DNA from: Triatoma infestans
Taxonomy: Eukaryota; Arthropoda; Insecta; Hemiptera; Reduviidae
Direction of reading: 5' to 3'
NCBI GenBank assembly: GCA_011037195.1
Contig: JAAEAF010014742.1
Span: forward strand, 1 to 64,000
DNA: 64,000 nucleotides
Shown: one piece after another, positions 30,504-41,659 of the stretch
How the letters are laid out: every line of letters starts with the position of its first letter
Position numbering within the stretch: the first letter of the stretch is position 1
The notes under the pieces: model-generated
What the model was told of the DNA's origin: nothing
The model's input: the letters and a program-made list of their open reading frames with translations, nothing else
Databases searched by the model: none
Translations under genes and position numbers: made by a program

Positions 30504-31519
30504 TTTTACTTTCTCTTACTCCTAGTAAGAGGAAGTATTGTAATTGTGTGAAATTTTCGATATCGAGTTTTCACCGGAAATATCCGTTTTGAGGTCCCCT
30601 GAGTCCAAAAAAAGTGGTTTTTAGCAAATGTTCTGTGTATGTATGTGAACAGCATATCTAAAAAACGAAAAACCGTAGAAAGTTGAAACTTGATATTCCG
30701 TTTAGGTATCACCACGGAACCTGACAGTAGGTTATTTGTCAAAATTCTTCAACCGGAAGCACCACTTTACCAGTTTTTTTTTTTTTTTCCTTTTTTGCGA
30801 TTTTCTCAAAAATGGCTCTGACGATATTCTCTAAACTTCCTATATCAAGTACACATACAAAGAGCTACAACTTTTATTTGAAATGTTTCTCTGGGAAAAT
30901 TCATTTAAGGGCACTTTTAGGGGTGGGGTGGGGTTAGGTATTCATCTAAAGTGCTATTTCAGTTTATAGATGATTCCGTTATCTAAATAATATTAATTAG
31001 AATTAAATATGTTGTTGAAATTCCTAGTTTGGAAAAAAAATCGGATAACCAGAAGTGCGTTTACTTTACCACTTTTACTAAATGATTTTTTTCACTTTTT
31101 CGCGATTTTCTTAAAAAAAAATGGCTCCGACGATTTTCTTGAAACTTCATATATAAACTCAACATACAAAAATCAATAACTTTTATTTAAAACATTTCTC
31201 TGAGAAAAATTCATTTAAGGGCACTTTTATGGGAGGGGTGGTGGGGTTATGTTTTCTCTCTAAAGTGCTATCATTATTGATTATTACAATTCTATCATCC
31301 AAATAAAATTAATTAGAAATAAATAGATGGGTAAAATTCAGAGTTTCCTGAATATCAGTAAACCGGAAGTGCGCTTTTACTGAACAGTTTTTTTTTTTTA
31401 GTTTTCGACGAATTCCATTAAATTTAGTACACAAACTATAAAATTTGTCAATTATAATTTTGAGAACTGGAGTGAGAGAAAGTTGTGTGAGTGTTTCGCA
31501 GCAAATTTTTTTTTTTTTT
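30504..31519 (+). repeat. RepA copy A2 (near full length)
   Basis: Starts TTTACTTTCTCTTACTCCTA and ends GGAGTGAGAGAAAGTTGTG, GAGTGTTTCGCAGC and a T-run. AACCGG-type blocks lie at 30751, 31047 and 31361, giving modules of 296 and 314 bp. It is close in sequence to A1 throughout. Confidence 0.85.
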
Positions 31520-32578
31520 GTATTATATAAATTTAATCATTTAAAACTCGTATCTGATAGAATAAAAGAATTACCATTTTAATGTTTTTTGTAGTTTGTT
31601 GTTCTATTCTCTTTTCTTATAAAATTGTTTTATATAGTAAAGTCATTTTTGTGTGATTGATAAAAACTCAATTATATATTTGAGAGAATGGGAATTTATA
31701 TTAGATTTATTAAATAATGAGAGATTTTTTTATTATATATATATACCTAAATAATAATTTTCTCCTAACATTTTCCAGCTTGCTCCAGATCTGTTAAAAG
31801 TTTATTAAGTATTTTTTACTAAATAGATGTACCGAACAAAGATTAGATAAGATAATTGCATATATCCTGAGCTTTCTTCCTGCCCTCTTTCCCCCCCAAA
31901 AAATAATTATCTTTTTCCTTTGTTTTTTTGGAATAATTTTTTTTGTGTTATTACTAATTTTTTTACATCCTGTTTTACAGTATTAATTTCTTTTGGTATA
32001 TTTTAAGACAATTATTGTGTATATCTATTATGTTTGGGAATGTGTCATCGTTTAAAAATGATATCATTGAGATAATAGTAACACTAAAAAAATGTGACCT
32101 TTTCTGAACATTCACGTACTTTCTTGTTTGATCTTTTTTTTATTTTTTATTATTACTATTATTATTAATTATTCTGTTAGTCTGACTATATCTTTGTCCT
32201 ACGCCTATCTATCCTAAATTTCTTAAAAGTTTTTTTCATCATATATTTGAAAATTTACAACTGCGCTGGTACGCTCGTGTATCCAGCCACGAGTAAATGA
32301 GATGACTTACAATGACGGTAAAGGAGAAATCACTCAATTATGGAAATAACTCCACACTATTTCCGCTGCGCACTCTTATGAGAGATCACGAGGCCACCTA
32401 CCACCTCAATCGTCGAGGAGGCTTATCTGGAATGGATACTGAGGAAAGTTGATGTATTTAAGGGAATCATGATGATGGGCGAGATCTTATTGAAATTTGC
32501 GGTATCGTATTTTGATTAGGTCATTTATAAATGGAATATGGAGTGTGGATTGTTATGTTAGAAACTTGGATTTTGGTG
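31520..32578. other. No gene seen
   Basis: AT-rich to about 32260. A GC-richer 32265-32470 stretch has no recognisable frame or repeat partner in the window. Confidence 0.4.
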
Positions 32579-32590
32579 CATTATACTGTT

Positions 32591-32981
32591 GTTCTGGTGG
32601 TTGGTTCCGCAGAGCTGGAAAGCATCAGAGACATTTTCCGTGGTAGCCTGCCTGCATTTTGTGGTCATCGACCGGTTTCGGGCGTTCACCCATTTTCAGA
32701 ATGCGTTTTTCAGACAGTGTGACAACACAGACTTGCACAGAGCAAATTTAGTGCACAGTCTCATAAAGTTTACTTTCCAGGCTCATATCACCTTCTCTAA
32801 ATTTTTTTTGAGCCTTCCCTCTCTACATCATTAATTTCGGAAGCGGTAGTAGTTTGTGGTAGTAGCCTTTTTTAAAATAGTGACATAAAATCGCACGAAT
32901 TTCTAGATTCAAATAGGTCAATTTTTTAAATTGCTCACAAATCGCATAAACTTCCACAAACTAAATTTAAAAGTGACAGTA
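32591..32981 (+). mobile_element. HF1-related element, copy 3, with 3' body
   Basis: Flanked by the 12-bp direct repeat CATTATACTGTT (32579-32590 and 32982-32993). The left 170 bp is the HF1 head and one arm, including a minus-orientation hammerhead-like segment (about 32665-32702; core CTGAAAA, decayed). From 32768 a different 215-bp body follows, repeated at 33362-33601. The arm has no inverted partner, so this copy may show the linear form of the family. Confidence 0.7.
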
Positions 32982-33361
32982 CATTATACTGTTCTTGTCG
33001 GAGGTGGTCTTCTACTATCTCGTTCACTGTCTTTTCTTAATCTCTGTAGCTCTTTATGTATCACACAACTTCACCAGTTACCTGAATGCTCTCCCAGACC
33101 AGAGCACACTTTAGAGGAGTATCTCTTGCTTTCTTGTATGCAGATGTAAGAAAGGGGTTTTACAGACTTCAGCTAGGCGTAAATTGATGTGGTTGTTTTG
33201 GCTGCTTCTGTGAACTATGACGAATGCTCACAGCGGTTTATGGTTGAGTGGTACTAAAAGTCTAATTCACCTTAAAAGTTTTCTGGTCCTGGTGCAAGGA
33301 TCCATCTCTACAGTTGTCACCAGAAGAGCTGAATCTAAGGAGATAGGCCGTACTGGATGAA

Positions 33362-33601
33362 GCTTACTTTCTAGGCTCATATCACCTTCTCTAAATTTTT
33401 TGAACCTGATCTGTGTAGCCCGTGATTTGTTCAAAGCCTTTCCTCTCCTCTACATCATTAACTTCGGAAGCGGCGTTTGTGGCAATAGCCTTTTTTAAAG
33501 TAGTGACATAAAATCGCACGAATTTCTAGATTCAAATAGGTCATTTTTTTAAATTGCTCACAAATCGCATAGATCTTTCCACAAACTGAATTTAAAAGTG
33601 A
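33362..33601 (+). repeat. Second copy of the HF1 copy 3 body
   Basis: CTTACTTTCTAGGCTCATATC, GACATAAAATCGCACGAATT, CTAGATTCAAATAGGTCA and CACAAATCGCATA occur in the same order as 32768-32981, with an extra 40-bp stretch near 33410. This suggests a shared 3' region of one element family. The 33000-33360 interval between them has no identifiable gene. Confidence 0.65.
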
Positions 33602-33714
33602 TACATAATAAGAAAATTTTGTAACCTAGTGATTGGTAAAGTACTGTTAAAGATTAGATAGAGAGAAAAAACACGCATAGAGTCTTTTCTTACACCCCAG
33701 TAGTATAATTTGCA

Positions 33715-33815
33715 GTAAAGTCCGTTTATCTCCGCCTTCGTCCGTGACACCCTGATACCGGTAGTTGGACGTATAACTCGCCACAAAAAAAAAGGCATTA
33801 ATTTAATTTTTTGTG
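33715..33815 (+). mobile_element. SINE 3' end fragment
   Basis: CCTTCGTCCGTGACACC, GGTAGTTGGACGT, then an A-run and AGGCATTAATTTAA match the 3' part of the SINE at 58690-58890. The tRNA-like head is absent. Confidence 0.6.
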
Positions 33816-33819
33816 TATA

Positions 33820-35279
33820 GATTGTGAATTAAATTGGGAATATTGGAAATAATGCGAAGAAAAAGTAATTTACTTCTTAAGGATAGATTTCTAGAATTAG
33901 TGTAATAATATAACCCAATTGTAGGAAAATTGTTAAATTGTAGGAGATGCTTATGCCAGGATGGTACTAACATTCTAGCTCCACTCCTCCTTGTTCCTAG
34001 GACCACAGACAACATCGATCTTTGCCTGCTAGCTCGCTTCTCTAGGAACGACCTTGCACCAAGTCGACCTTCTTTTGATAGTGCTTTTTTTTTTTTTTTT
34101 TTTTGTTCAACATAACTTGTATGCAAATTTTTTGACTTAATGTTAATTAATTTTCTAATTAAAAAATCTATCGCTGCCAGTTATATCTTTTATATCGTTA
34201 AATTTTTAAACCCTACCGCAATGCCTCACATAGTAATGAAATGCTTTTGACAAAAAAAAAAAAAAAAAATTCGATTTTTCTCTTAAACAGCTTTTTTCTC
34301 ATAAAATATTGACGAGTATATGATAAGGAAAGATTTTAGTTTTGTAAGATTAAATTTTTTTTTTCGACATAAAAATAAAACATTAAATTAAACCATACGT
34401 AAATCTATTGGTACAGATTTTTTTTTTAAATTGTAGAAGGTATACGTATATATTTTTTCCTTAATAGATATTAAGAATTGAATTTTATGTTGAAATAAAG
34501 GCAGAGTGTGGATGAGAAATTGTTTACTATCTTTGAAATATTATTTGTTGAAATTGTATGGTGTTAATTTTTAAATTATTATAATATGGTCTGCTGCCTT
34601 TACAGACTAGCTAAACAAAAGTTGCTCAGATCAAATGTCGTCTCTAATTACTCTGTATATTGTAGCTTAGAGAGATTAACATTGAAAACAAAAGGCAAGA
34701 TACGTAAAACAAATTCTGGTTATACATTCAAGGTTGTTACCAAGCAACCTCATGATTTTGATCACCACATTCCGTTATATCATTATTTTTGTTTTGTTTT
34801 TTATTTGTCTTATTATTATTATTATAGGTGAATTGAGATCGTATTAAAGTTTTCAAATTTAGTTTTTACTGGCAAAAACTGAAGGCACCTGTAAAATGGA
34901 TTTTTTTTTTTTTTTTTTTTTAAACTTACAAGATTTTTCAACTCTGACTTCACTTTTTAAAGAATCAATTTTATAGATTTCAGGAATCTTAGGGGGGGGG
35001 GGCGAAGGGGCGAGGATAACAGATTTTTCTAATTAAGCTATTAATTTTTAATTAATTTTTTGTTAGAATTCTTATGTTCTTATTCATTACTAATATAACC
35101 GAAAATCTTAATATAATACATCCAAAGATAATATAAAAAGTCGGTCTTCCGATAAACCTATTTTTTTTTCTTCATAATCTTAAAATTTTGGCAACGTATT
35201 AGAATTTTAATAATATTTAATATAGATGAAATGGCTCTTTAACAGTATAAAAAGTAACATCACATCTCCTCCAGAAGCA
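33820..35279. other. No gene seen
   Basis: AT-rich with long T-runs (34085-34104, about 34900-34922) and a G-run near 34992. The G-run may be an eroded RepA module. Open frames carry no motifs. Confidence 0.4.
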
Positions 35280-35715
35280 CATCTTAAATGAATTTGGGAG
35301 GGGGGGGGGGAATTGTTACAAATAAAAGATTTCTGTAGCTCTTTATATTATGACTAATCAATAATACCAAGTTTAAAAAAAAAATCGTTGCAGCCGTTTT
35401 CAAGAAAATCGCAAAAAATTAAAAAAAAAAAAAAATTCGAGAATATCCGTAGAATATTATACTGTCAGTAAAAAAGTAGTACTGTTGCTCTACCGATTTT
35501 GATCAAAACCTTATTATCACGTTCCCTGGAAACAATTAAACAAAATAACAAACTTCAGCCTTCTGCGATTTTTCCCGTGTTTGGATTATAGTGATCATAC
35601 ACATCACCTATCCATATACACGCAGAGATTTCAAAACATCTATGTTTCATTTTAAACTTGGTTTCGAAAATTTGACACGATCACAATACTACTTCCTCTT
35701 ACTAGGAATAAGATA
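35280..35715 (-). repeat. RepA relic
   Basis: G-rich tract, CTGTAGCTCTTTATATTATG, GCAGCCGTTTTCAAGAAAATC, and at the end GTTTCGAAAATTTGACACG and CTTCCTCTTACTAGG (reversed RepA 5' end). Diverged but ordered. Confidence 0.65.
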
Positions 35716-37735
35716 TAGTTATTCCACGAATTTCTTGATTGGTTATAGTTTTAACATTTGTAGAATTTCTTCTTTGAAATGTCCAGGACTTGGAAAATTC
35801 CTAATTTTATTTTAAAACAACATTATGTTTTAGGTATAATGAATGTTCAAAATTTTCACCAATAAAACAGAGACCTAAAATAAGCAGTTTATTTACCGTC
35901 GTGTGTGTGTGTGTGTGTTTTTGACATTGTTACGCATTGCCCTTTGGACAATATTCCGCTTCCGTAAGATAAAATTTCCTATTATTTTATTGCTTTTACC
36001 ATATTTTTTTTTGTTTTGTTTTTATTCTTTAATTTAATAGCATTTTATTTTATCTTAGCTTCTTATATTGTTTATATGTCGCAAGAATTCAGTAATCTCG
36101 TTTAGTATACATTAAAGAATGCTAAATCTTTGTGTGGGTAGCTATATTTTTCATTCATATATCAAAAGGTTTTTATTGCTTATTTCTTCGGAGTCTTCTT
36201 AGATAGTCGCCAAAAATACTTTTTTTTTTTTTTAGCCAAAGTATTATATATAAATACTATAAATAACCAGGTTATTATTTTAACTTATTATTTTGTTCAA
36301 GCATGAATGAAATCTCAATTATGGAGCTTAAATAGAATGAAATAAAAGATATATAGAAAAGAAGTAACTTAATTGACCTGCTAATTAATTATTATAAACG
36401 AATGATGACGCCAATTAAAAAAAAATAAAAAAATAAAAAAAACGATGTTCTAAAAATTGAAATCATCAAAAGGACTGGCTTAAAAATTGTTTTGTTTTCA
36501 ATTGAACTTGTTAAGAAATCATTTTTAATTTTGAAATTTTGTTTTCGTCTTTTTAGGAAGTGTCTAATCGGAGAACCTTTAGACAAATTCGGAAAACTTG
36601 TTTGATTTGAGTTTCTTTATGTTTCTCAAAAGGTTTGGATTATGCATTCTGCCGTTTATTTGACACGCTATTTCCTCCCCCAGAAAATGAAACGGATATC
36701 ATATACGATTTTGTATATTCTTTAGATGATTTAAAACTTGATAATCTTGTAACTATTTAAAACAAAACAAAAAAAAATCTTTTGAAATAATATTTAAGAG
36801 ATGGAAGCCTAATTAATAATACAACAGGCTTTCAAAATCACACTTGTCCAACTTCGAAGAATTAAATTTTTTCGATTCAGAAGGTAAAGTAAATTTTTAA
36901 GGAGAGAGAGTTAAGAAAATCCGGAGGGGAAACAGAGATTTTTTGCCCACCTCTAAGGGTCTTCTTATGTTGTTAGTAAAGAGACTGTTTTTTTAGAGGA
37001 TCATTCAATAAGTGAAGAGTTAAAAGTTGGTAATTTTAAATGAGTAAATAATAATATACCTTATTTTACGTCCAATACATATTTACATAAATTAGAGAGT
37101 CCTGAAAAGGATCTATAACTCTAACTGAGATTCTAAATAAAAGAGTAAGCAGGGCTATTTCAATATTAGGAAAAGGACGAACAATAAACCTAACTTAAAA
37201 ATAAGATTAAAAGAGAATTTTAGATAAAAACTTAGCTACTTAAGATATACTTAATTATTTTATGTATGTAATGAATATTTACATTATATACACACCTATA
37301 TTTTTAATTAAATCATTGTTACTTATTTCTGAATTTTAAGAAAAAATCGTTTCAATTACCAATTATTTAACAATAACTAATAAAAAATTCTTTGTCTTAA
37401 AATGTAAGCCAATAATGCATATTTTGTTTTCATTAATTCGTTATTGTGAAACTTGATGTCACATAGAGAGATTGGGACAAATATATACGATTTTATTAGG
37501 TGAGATTAATTTTAAACTAAATCAATTTGTCTCTTGAGTTGTATACATAGAAAGCAAATTCCTTTTGATGAATGTTTTAGGAGTGAAAATAAAAAAAATC
37601 TTATGAATATTATTATGATATGCCTTATCCTCTTCAAGTTTCTGAGATTATATGTGTTTAGGTAAATGTGTAAGTTGACGAAATGTTTTTACACTCTGAA
37701 ACGTAAATAAATTTAACAAAAACAAATTCTCAGGA
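35716..37735. other. No gene seen
   Basis: AT-rich DNA with a (GT)n tract at about 35901-35919. Minus-strand frame 36586-36392 has no known motif. Confidence 0.4.
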
Positions 37736-37737
37736 TT

Positions 37738-37945
37738 TGTTAAAATGCTACGATCACCCGATTCGCAAGAGGCGGTCAGGGTTCAATTCCATGGGAGAGA
37801 GGGGGACTTCTTCGGAGGTTGCCAAGTATCTTGATTGAAAGTGGAATGTTAGAGTCAAAATAATGGCCTGGTACGAATGCCAGAAAGTGGGCGGCTTGGA
37901 AACTGGTGTCCTGATGTGACATGTTCAAAAAAAAAAACAAAAATG
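37738..37945 (+). mobile_element. tRNA-derived SINE lacking its head
   Basis: GGGTTCAATTCCATGGGAG (about 37779-37797) is a B-box/T-arm match. It is followed by a non-tRNA body with a GGCCTGGTACGAATGCC palindrome-like word, and an A-rich tail at 37926-37945. The fragment at 7034-7072 could be the missing A-box half of the same family. Confidence 0.6.
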
Positions 37946-38889
37946 GTCATCTGGCATATCAGTTTCATAAGTTAAAACATAAGTATTAATATATTTATAT
38001 TACTCGTATTTTAATTCATCTTATCTGTTGACAAAATAAAGCTAATATTCCTGAACTAATTTTTGCAAGATGGAAAATACGATTGAATGTCATATAGTTT
38101 GTTTAAAATTGTCTGATTGCTGTATGAAACTTTACAAAAATTAAACATTTATTATTATTTTGTCAGGCAACAAATTCTTGTGTGAATAATTAATTATTAC
38201 TTAATTTACTTTTTTCAAAAAAAAAAAAAAGAAATTTATTTCGACATGCAAATCATTGGAATCAATAATCTATCTATAGATTCTCTTAGTCTTGTCTCGA
38301 CAGTGTTTGATGCTATATTTAGCCATCATGGATGTAATGTGACATTACGAAAATTAAACGTTCTCTCTTCTGCCGGTATTTACTATTGTCCCGTCGTCGC
38401 CCTACACAATGAGAATAATGAACTTAATGTGGGTGTTAACACCCTTGAATGAAATGAGAAAACCAAGTTGCTCACCTTTCCTTATTGTAAATAGTATTCA
38501 CTAGTATATATAGATAGATAGCTTTTACTCTTAATATATATTATTAGGCCATGGGATCGGCAACCTGTGATAATAATCTAAAAATCTAAATGTATAGACT
38601 AATACAAAATTAACGCCCGGATAAATAAACATTGGGTGAATAGAAATGAAAAATATCCTATGTCAAATCTATTTCAATCTTACATCTATAATTTATCAAT
38701 AAACTTTGGATACGCCCATTAGCTTTTCTAAATGTCTTTATAAAGCATATCAAGTGTACTTTCATTTACTATATTGCAAATTTGTTTTTTTAATTCTTCA
38801 AAATCATTAATTGGCTAATTTTAAATCCAAGATTTGATATGAATCCCCATACAGAAAAAAAAATGAAAGGGTGTTAGGACGTTTGCAAA

Positions 38890-39418
38890 CCGATCGATGT
38901 TTTTAATATGTACGATCTAAAATGGGAAAAAGTGTGAGGTTTGTGGCAACAGAATAGATGGCAAAGAATATGGTGGCACATAACATAGATTTTTTTTGTG
39001 GTTAATTAATAATAATAATAAAAAATTACTGAACTAAATATTATACATCGTTTTTTATACAACTCCATTTTTGTGCAAAAGTTGTTAATTTGAAAAAATG
39101 TCCATAGGTATTGTAATACCAGTAACAATATATGGATATGGTAATCGCAAGAACGGTATGAGAGAATACTAAAGACGAAATAGATGCAGAATATGATGAT
39201 ATTTTGTACTTTTCTGAGGTACAATGGCTTAGTCAGAAACTTTAGACAAAGGATAAAAAAAAAACGTAACAGACATCAGATTTTGAAATGGATATACGAA
39301 TTGGCTTTTCTAGTTGACATTACAGCCTACCTCAATAAATTAAATGTAATTCTACAAAGAAATGGAAAGCTAAAAATCCATGAGTTATTTACTACTGGAA
39401 AATTAAATGTTAAATAAA
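38890..39418 (+). pseudogene. hAT transposase relic (GTF2IRD2/ZBED-like)
   Basis: The frame near 39188 reads EYDDILYFSEVQWLSQ, and another frame at 39280-39400 reads WIYELAFLVDITAYLNKLN. These are the paired EVRWLSRG and LAFLVDIT-LN motifs of hAT-type transposases and host genes derived from them. Around 38920, LKWEKVC recalls the segment before the catalytic centre. A deletion and a frame change separate the pieces, so it is dead. No terminal repeats found. Confidence 0.7.
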
Positions 39419-40068
39419 AATTATTTATTAAATCAAATTGGAAAGGAATAATAATTATAGTCATTTTCTTACTTTATAATCGTTATTAACAAACAATAAA
39501 TAGGTGGCGGCAAGGTCTTACCAAATGATGTTTTTATATTGATTCATTGACGTTATTAGATGAAAATGTTCATAATCGCTTTCAAAAATTTTTATACGTA
39601 AGAAATTGACAAAGAAAAATATTTGAGAATACTATGTTAATTTGTTATATCCAAGGTTTCACAATAATTACAGTTTAGAATTAACTGATTTGCAAGTAAG
39701 CAATAATAATTTAAAAAAATAATTTTGATCAGGAATGATTTGTAATTATTTTATTCAAGTCTACCTGAAAATAAATCATTAATAGAATTTGTATTTTTCA
39801 TAAACACATATGAATATTATCAAATCAAAATTTGCATAACATTTCTATGGATCTCAGTTATCAGAAACTAATGCCGACCATAATCGAACTAGCAAAAATT
39901 ATTCAAGAACAAAGATCTTATTACATTTTAGTATTAGGTATTCTTTTTATTATAATAATATTAATAATAATAATAATTATTATTATTATTATACCAATAA
40001 TAACACCAAAAATATCGAGTTTTCAACGGAAATATCAGTTTTAAAGTCCTGTGAGTCCAAAAAAGTTG

Positions 40069-40800
40069 CATCAATGTGTTGCTGTTCAGTATTCATAAAT
40101 ATTTTAATAAATTTACAAAAATAAGGTATGAATGTAAAAACACGTTTATTGAAAATTCATAATAGATATTATGCCTAATGAAAATTGTTGTGTTAGTTGA
40201 TTTTTCTTTTAGTTTTTTTATGTTAACCTCTAAGTATAGTCAATAAATTTTGAAAAGGTTGTTGACCCCTGTATTAGGCGATAGTTTCATTTTATTAGTT
40301 GTCTGAAGAAAGTTTTTATTTTTTTAGTAAAAAAGTTCTGATAAAAACTTTTAATTAAATCATCATATTCCCTATGTAAATTCTTGTATATATATATTAA
40401 TACATAATATCAATGGCGCCTTCCTTGGAAGAGTAAATAAGAAAGATTTTTGAATATGTGGATGTGGCCCGTAACGCTGGGTAATAACATCAGGGATTTA
40501 TGGGATTGATTTCATTTGAATTTTTCTGTCAGGCAATCAAGTGTAGTTCGGTAACAGAAACATAAAGTTGAAGTTAACTCTCTCTACTGACGATGGATGA
40601 AAATCCGAAACCGGTCAGGAACACCAGAAATATGCGTGCATGCTATGACGTATAAAATCCTAGATTGCCTTTTTCTTTATATATATATATGTTTAATATC
40701 TATTATGAATTTTCAATAAATTGTGTTTTTACATTCACACATCATATTTTTGTGAATTTATTTTAATATTTATGAATACTGAACAGCAACACATTCATGT
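40069..40800. mobile_element. Second foldback element (FB2) carrying a hammerhead-like motif
   Basis: Left arm 40069-40170 and right arm 40691-40800 are inverted copies (TCAATGTGTTGCTGTTCAG on one side, CTGAACAGCAACACATTCA on the other; also GAAAATTCATAATAGATATT inside). The 520-bp centre has no coding frame and holds the motif at 40587-40616. The left flank (39995-40068) is RepA sequence (GAGTTTTCAACGGAAATATC), so the element inserted into, or captured, a RepA copy. Confidence 0.75.
40587..40616 (+). ncRNA. Candidate small hammerhead ribozyme (FB2)
   Basis: CTGACGA (40587-40593), T, stem II GGAT/ATCC with GAAA loop (40595-40606), GAAA (40607-40610), ACC/GGT self-complementary stem III (40610-40615), C17 (40616). 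All core bases are intact. Compared with the HF1 motif, stem II changes on both sides (GGGC/GCCC to GGAT/ATCC) while pairing is kept. Stem I is weak: an A-A mismatch, then U-G, C-G and U-A. Confidence 0.55.
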
Positions 40801-40956
40801 AATGCGGTATTTATATAGATTTCTTAAAAAGTTTTGCACATAAGAAATAGCGAGTGATTAGCGAGTGAAATAGCGATGACTTCCTTAATTATTATTATTT
40901 TATTATTACTTTCTTTAACTGCTATTGAGCGAATATTGCAATCATGTCAGTTTTTT

Positions 40957-41656
40957 TACTTTCTGTTTCCCCTGGTAAGAGGAAGTATTGTAATCGTGTC
41001 AAATTTTCGATATCGAGTTTTCAACGGAAATATCCGTTTTGACGTCCCGTGAGTCCAAAAAAGTGGTTTTTAGAAAATAGTTTATGTGTGTGTCTGTGTG
41101 TGTATGTATGTGAACAACATAGCTCAAAAACGAAAAACCATAGAAAGTTGCAAACTTGATATTCCGTTTAGGTATCACCATGGGAACTGACAGTACGTTA
41201 TCTGTCAAAATTCCTCAACCGGAAGTACTACTATACCAGTTGGTGATTTTTATTTTTTCACGATTTTCTCAAAAATGGCTCCGACGATTTTCTTGAAACT
41301 TTGTATATAAACTACACATACAAAGATCTATAAATTTTATTTAAAACATTTCTCTGGGAAAATTCATTTAAGGGCACTTTTAAGGGATGGATGGGGGGTT
41401 ATGTTTGTCTCTAATTGATTATACAAATTCTGTCACCCAAAGAAAATTAATTAGAAATAAATAGTTGGCCAAAATTCCCTAATTTCCAGAAAATTAATAA
41501 AACGGAAGTGCGCTTTTTCTGAACAGTTTTTTCAATTTTAGACGGATTTTATTAAATTTGGTATACAATTCTCTAAAATTTGTCAATTATAATTTTGAGA
41601 ATTGGAGTAAGAGAAAGTTGTGTGAGTGTTTTCACACCAGATTTTTTTTTTTTTTT
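40957..41656 (+). repeat. RepA copy A3 (one module short)
   Basis: Starts ACTTTCTGTTTCCCCTGG and ends GGAGTAAGAGAAAGTTGTG, GAGTGTTTTCACACCAG and a T-run. At about 700 bp it has lost roughly one 290-bp module relative to A1 and A2. Confidence 0.85.
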
Positions 41657-41659
41657 ATC

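Noticed and set aside
32440..32520. GATGATGGGCGA resembling the HF1 ribozyme segment
   Set aside because: Only the first dozen bases match. No GAAACCGGTC follows.
38246..38452. 68-codon open frame as a small gene
   Set aside because: Reasonable composition but no motif, no splice or repeat context, and length expected by chance in 64 kb.
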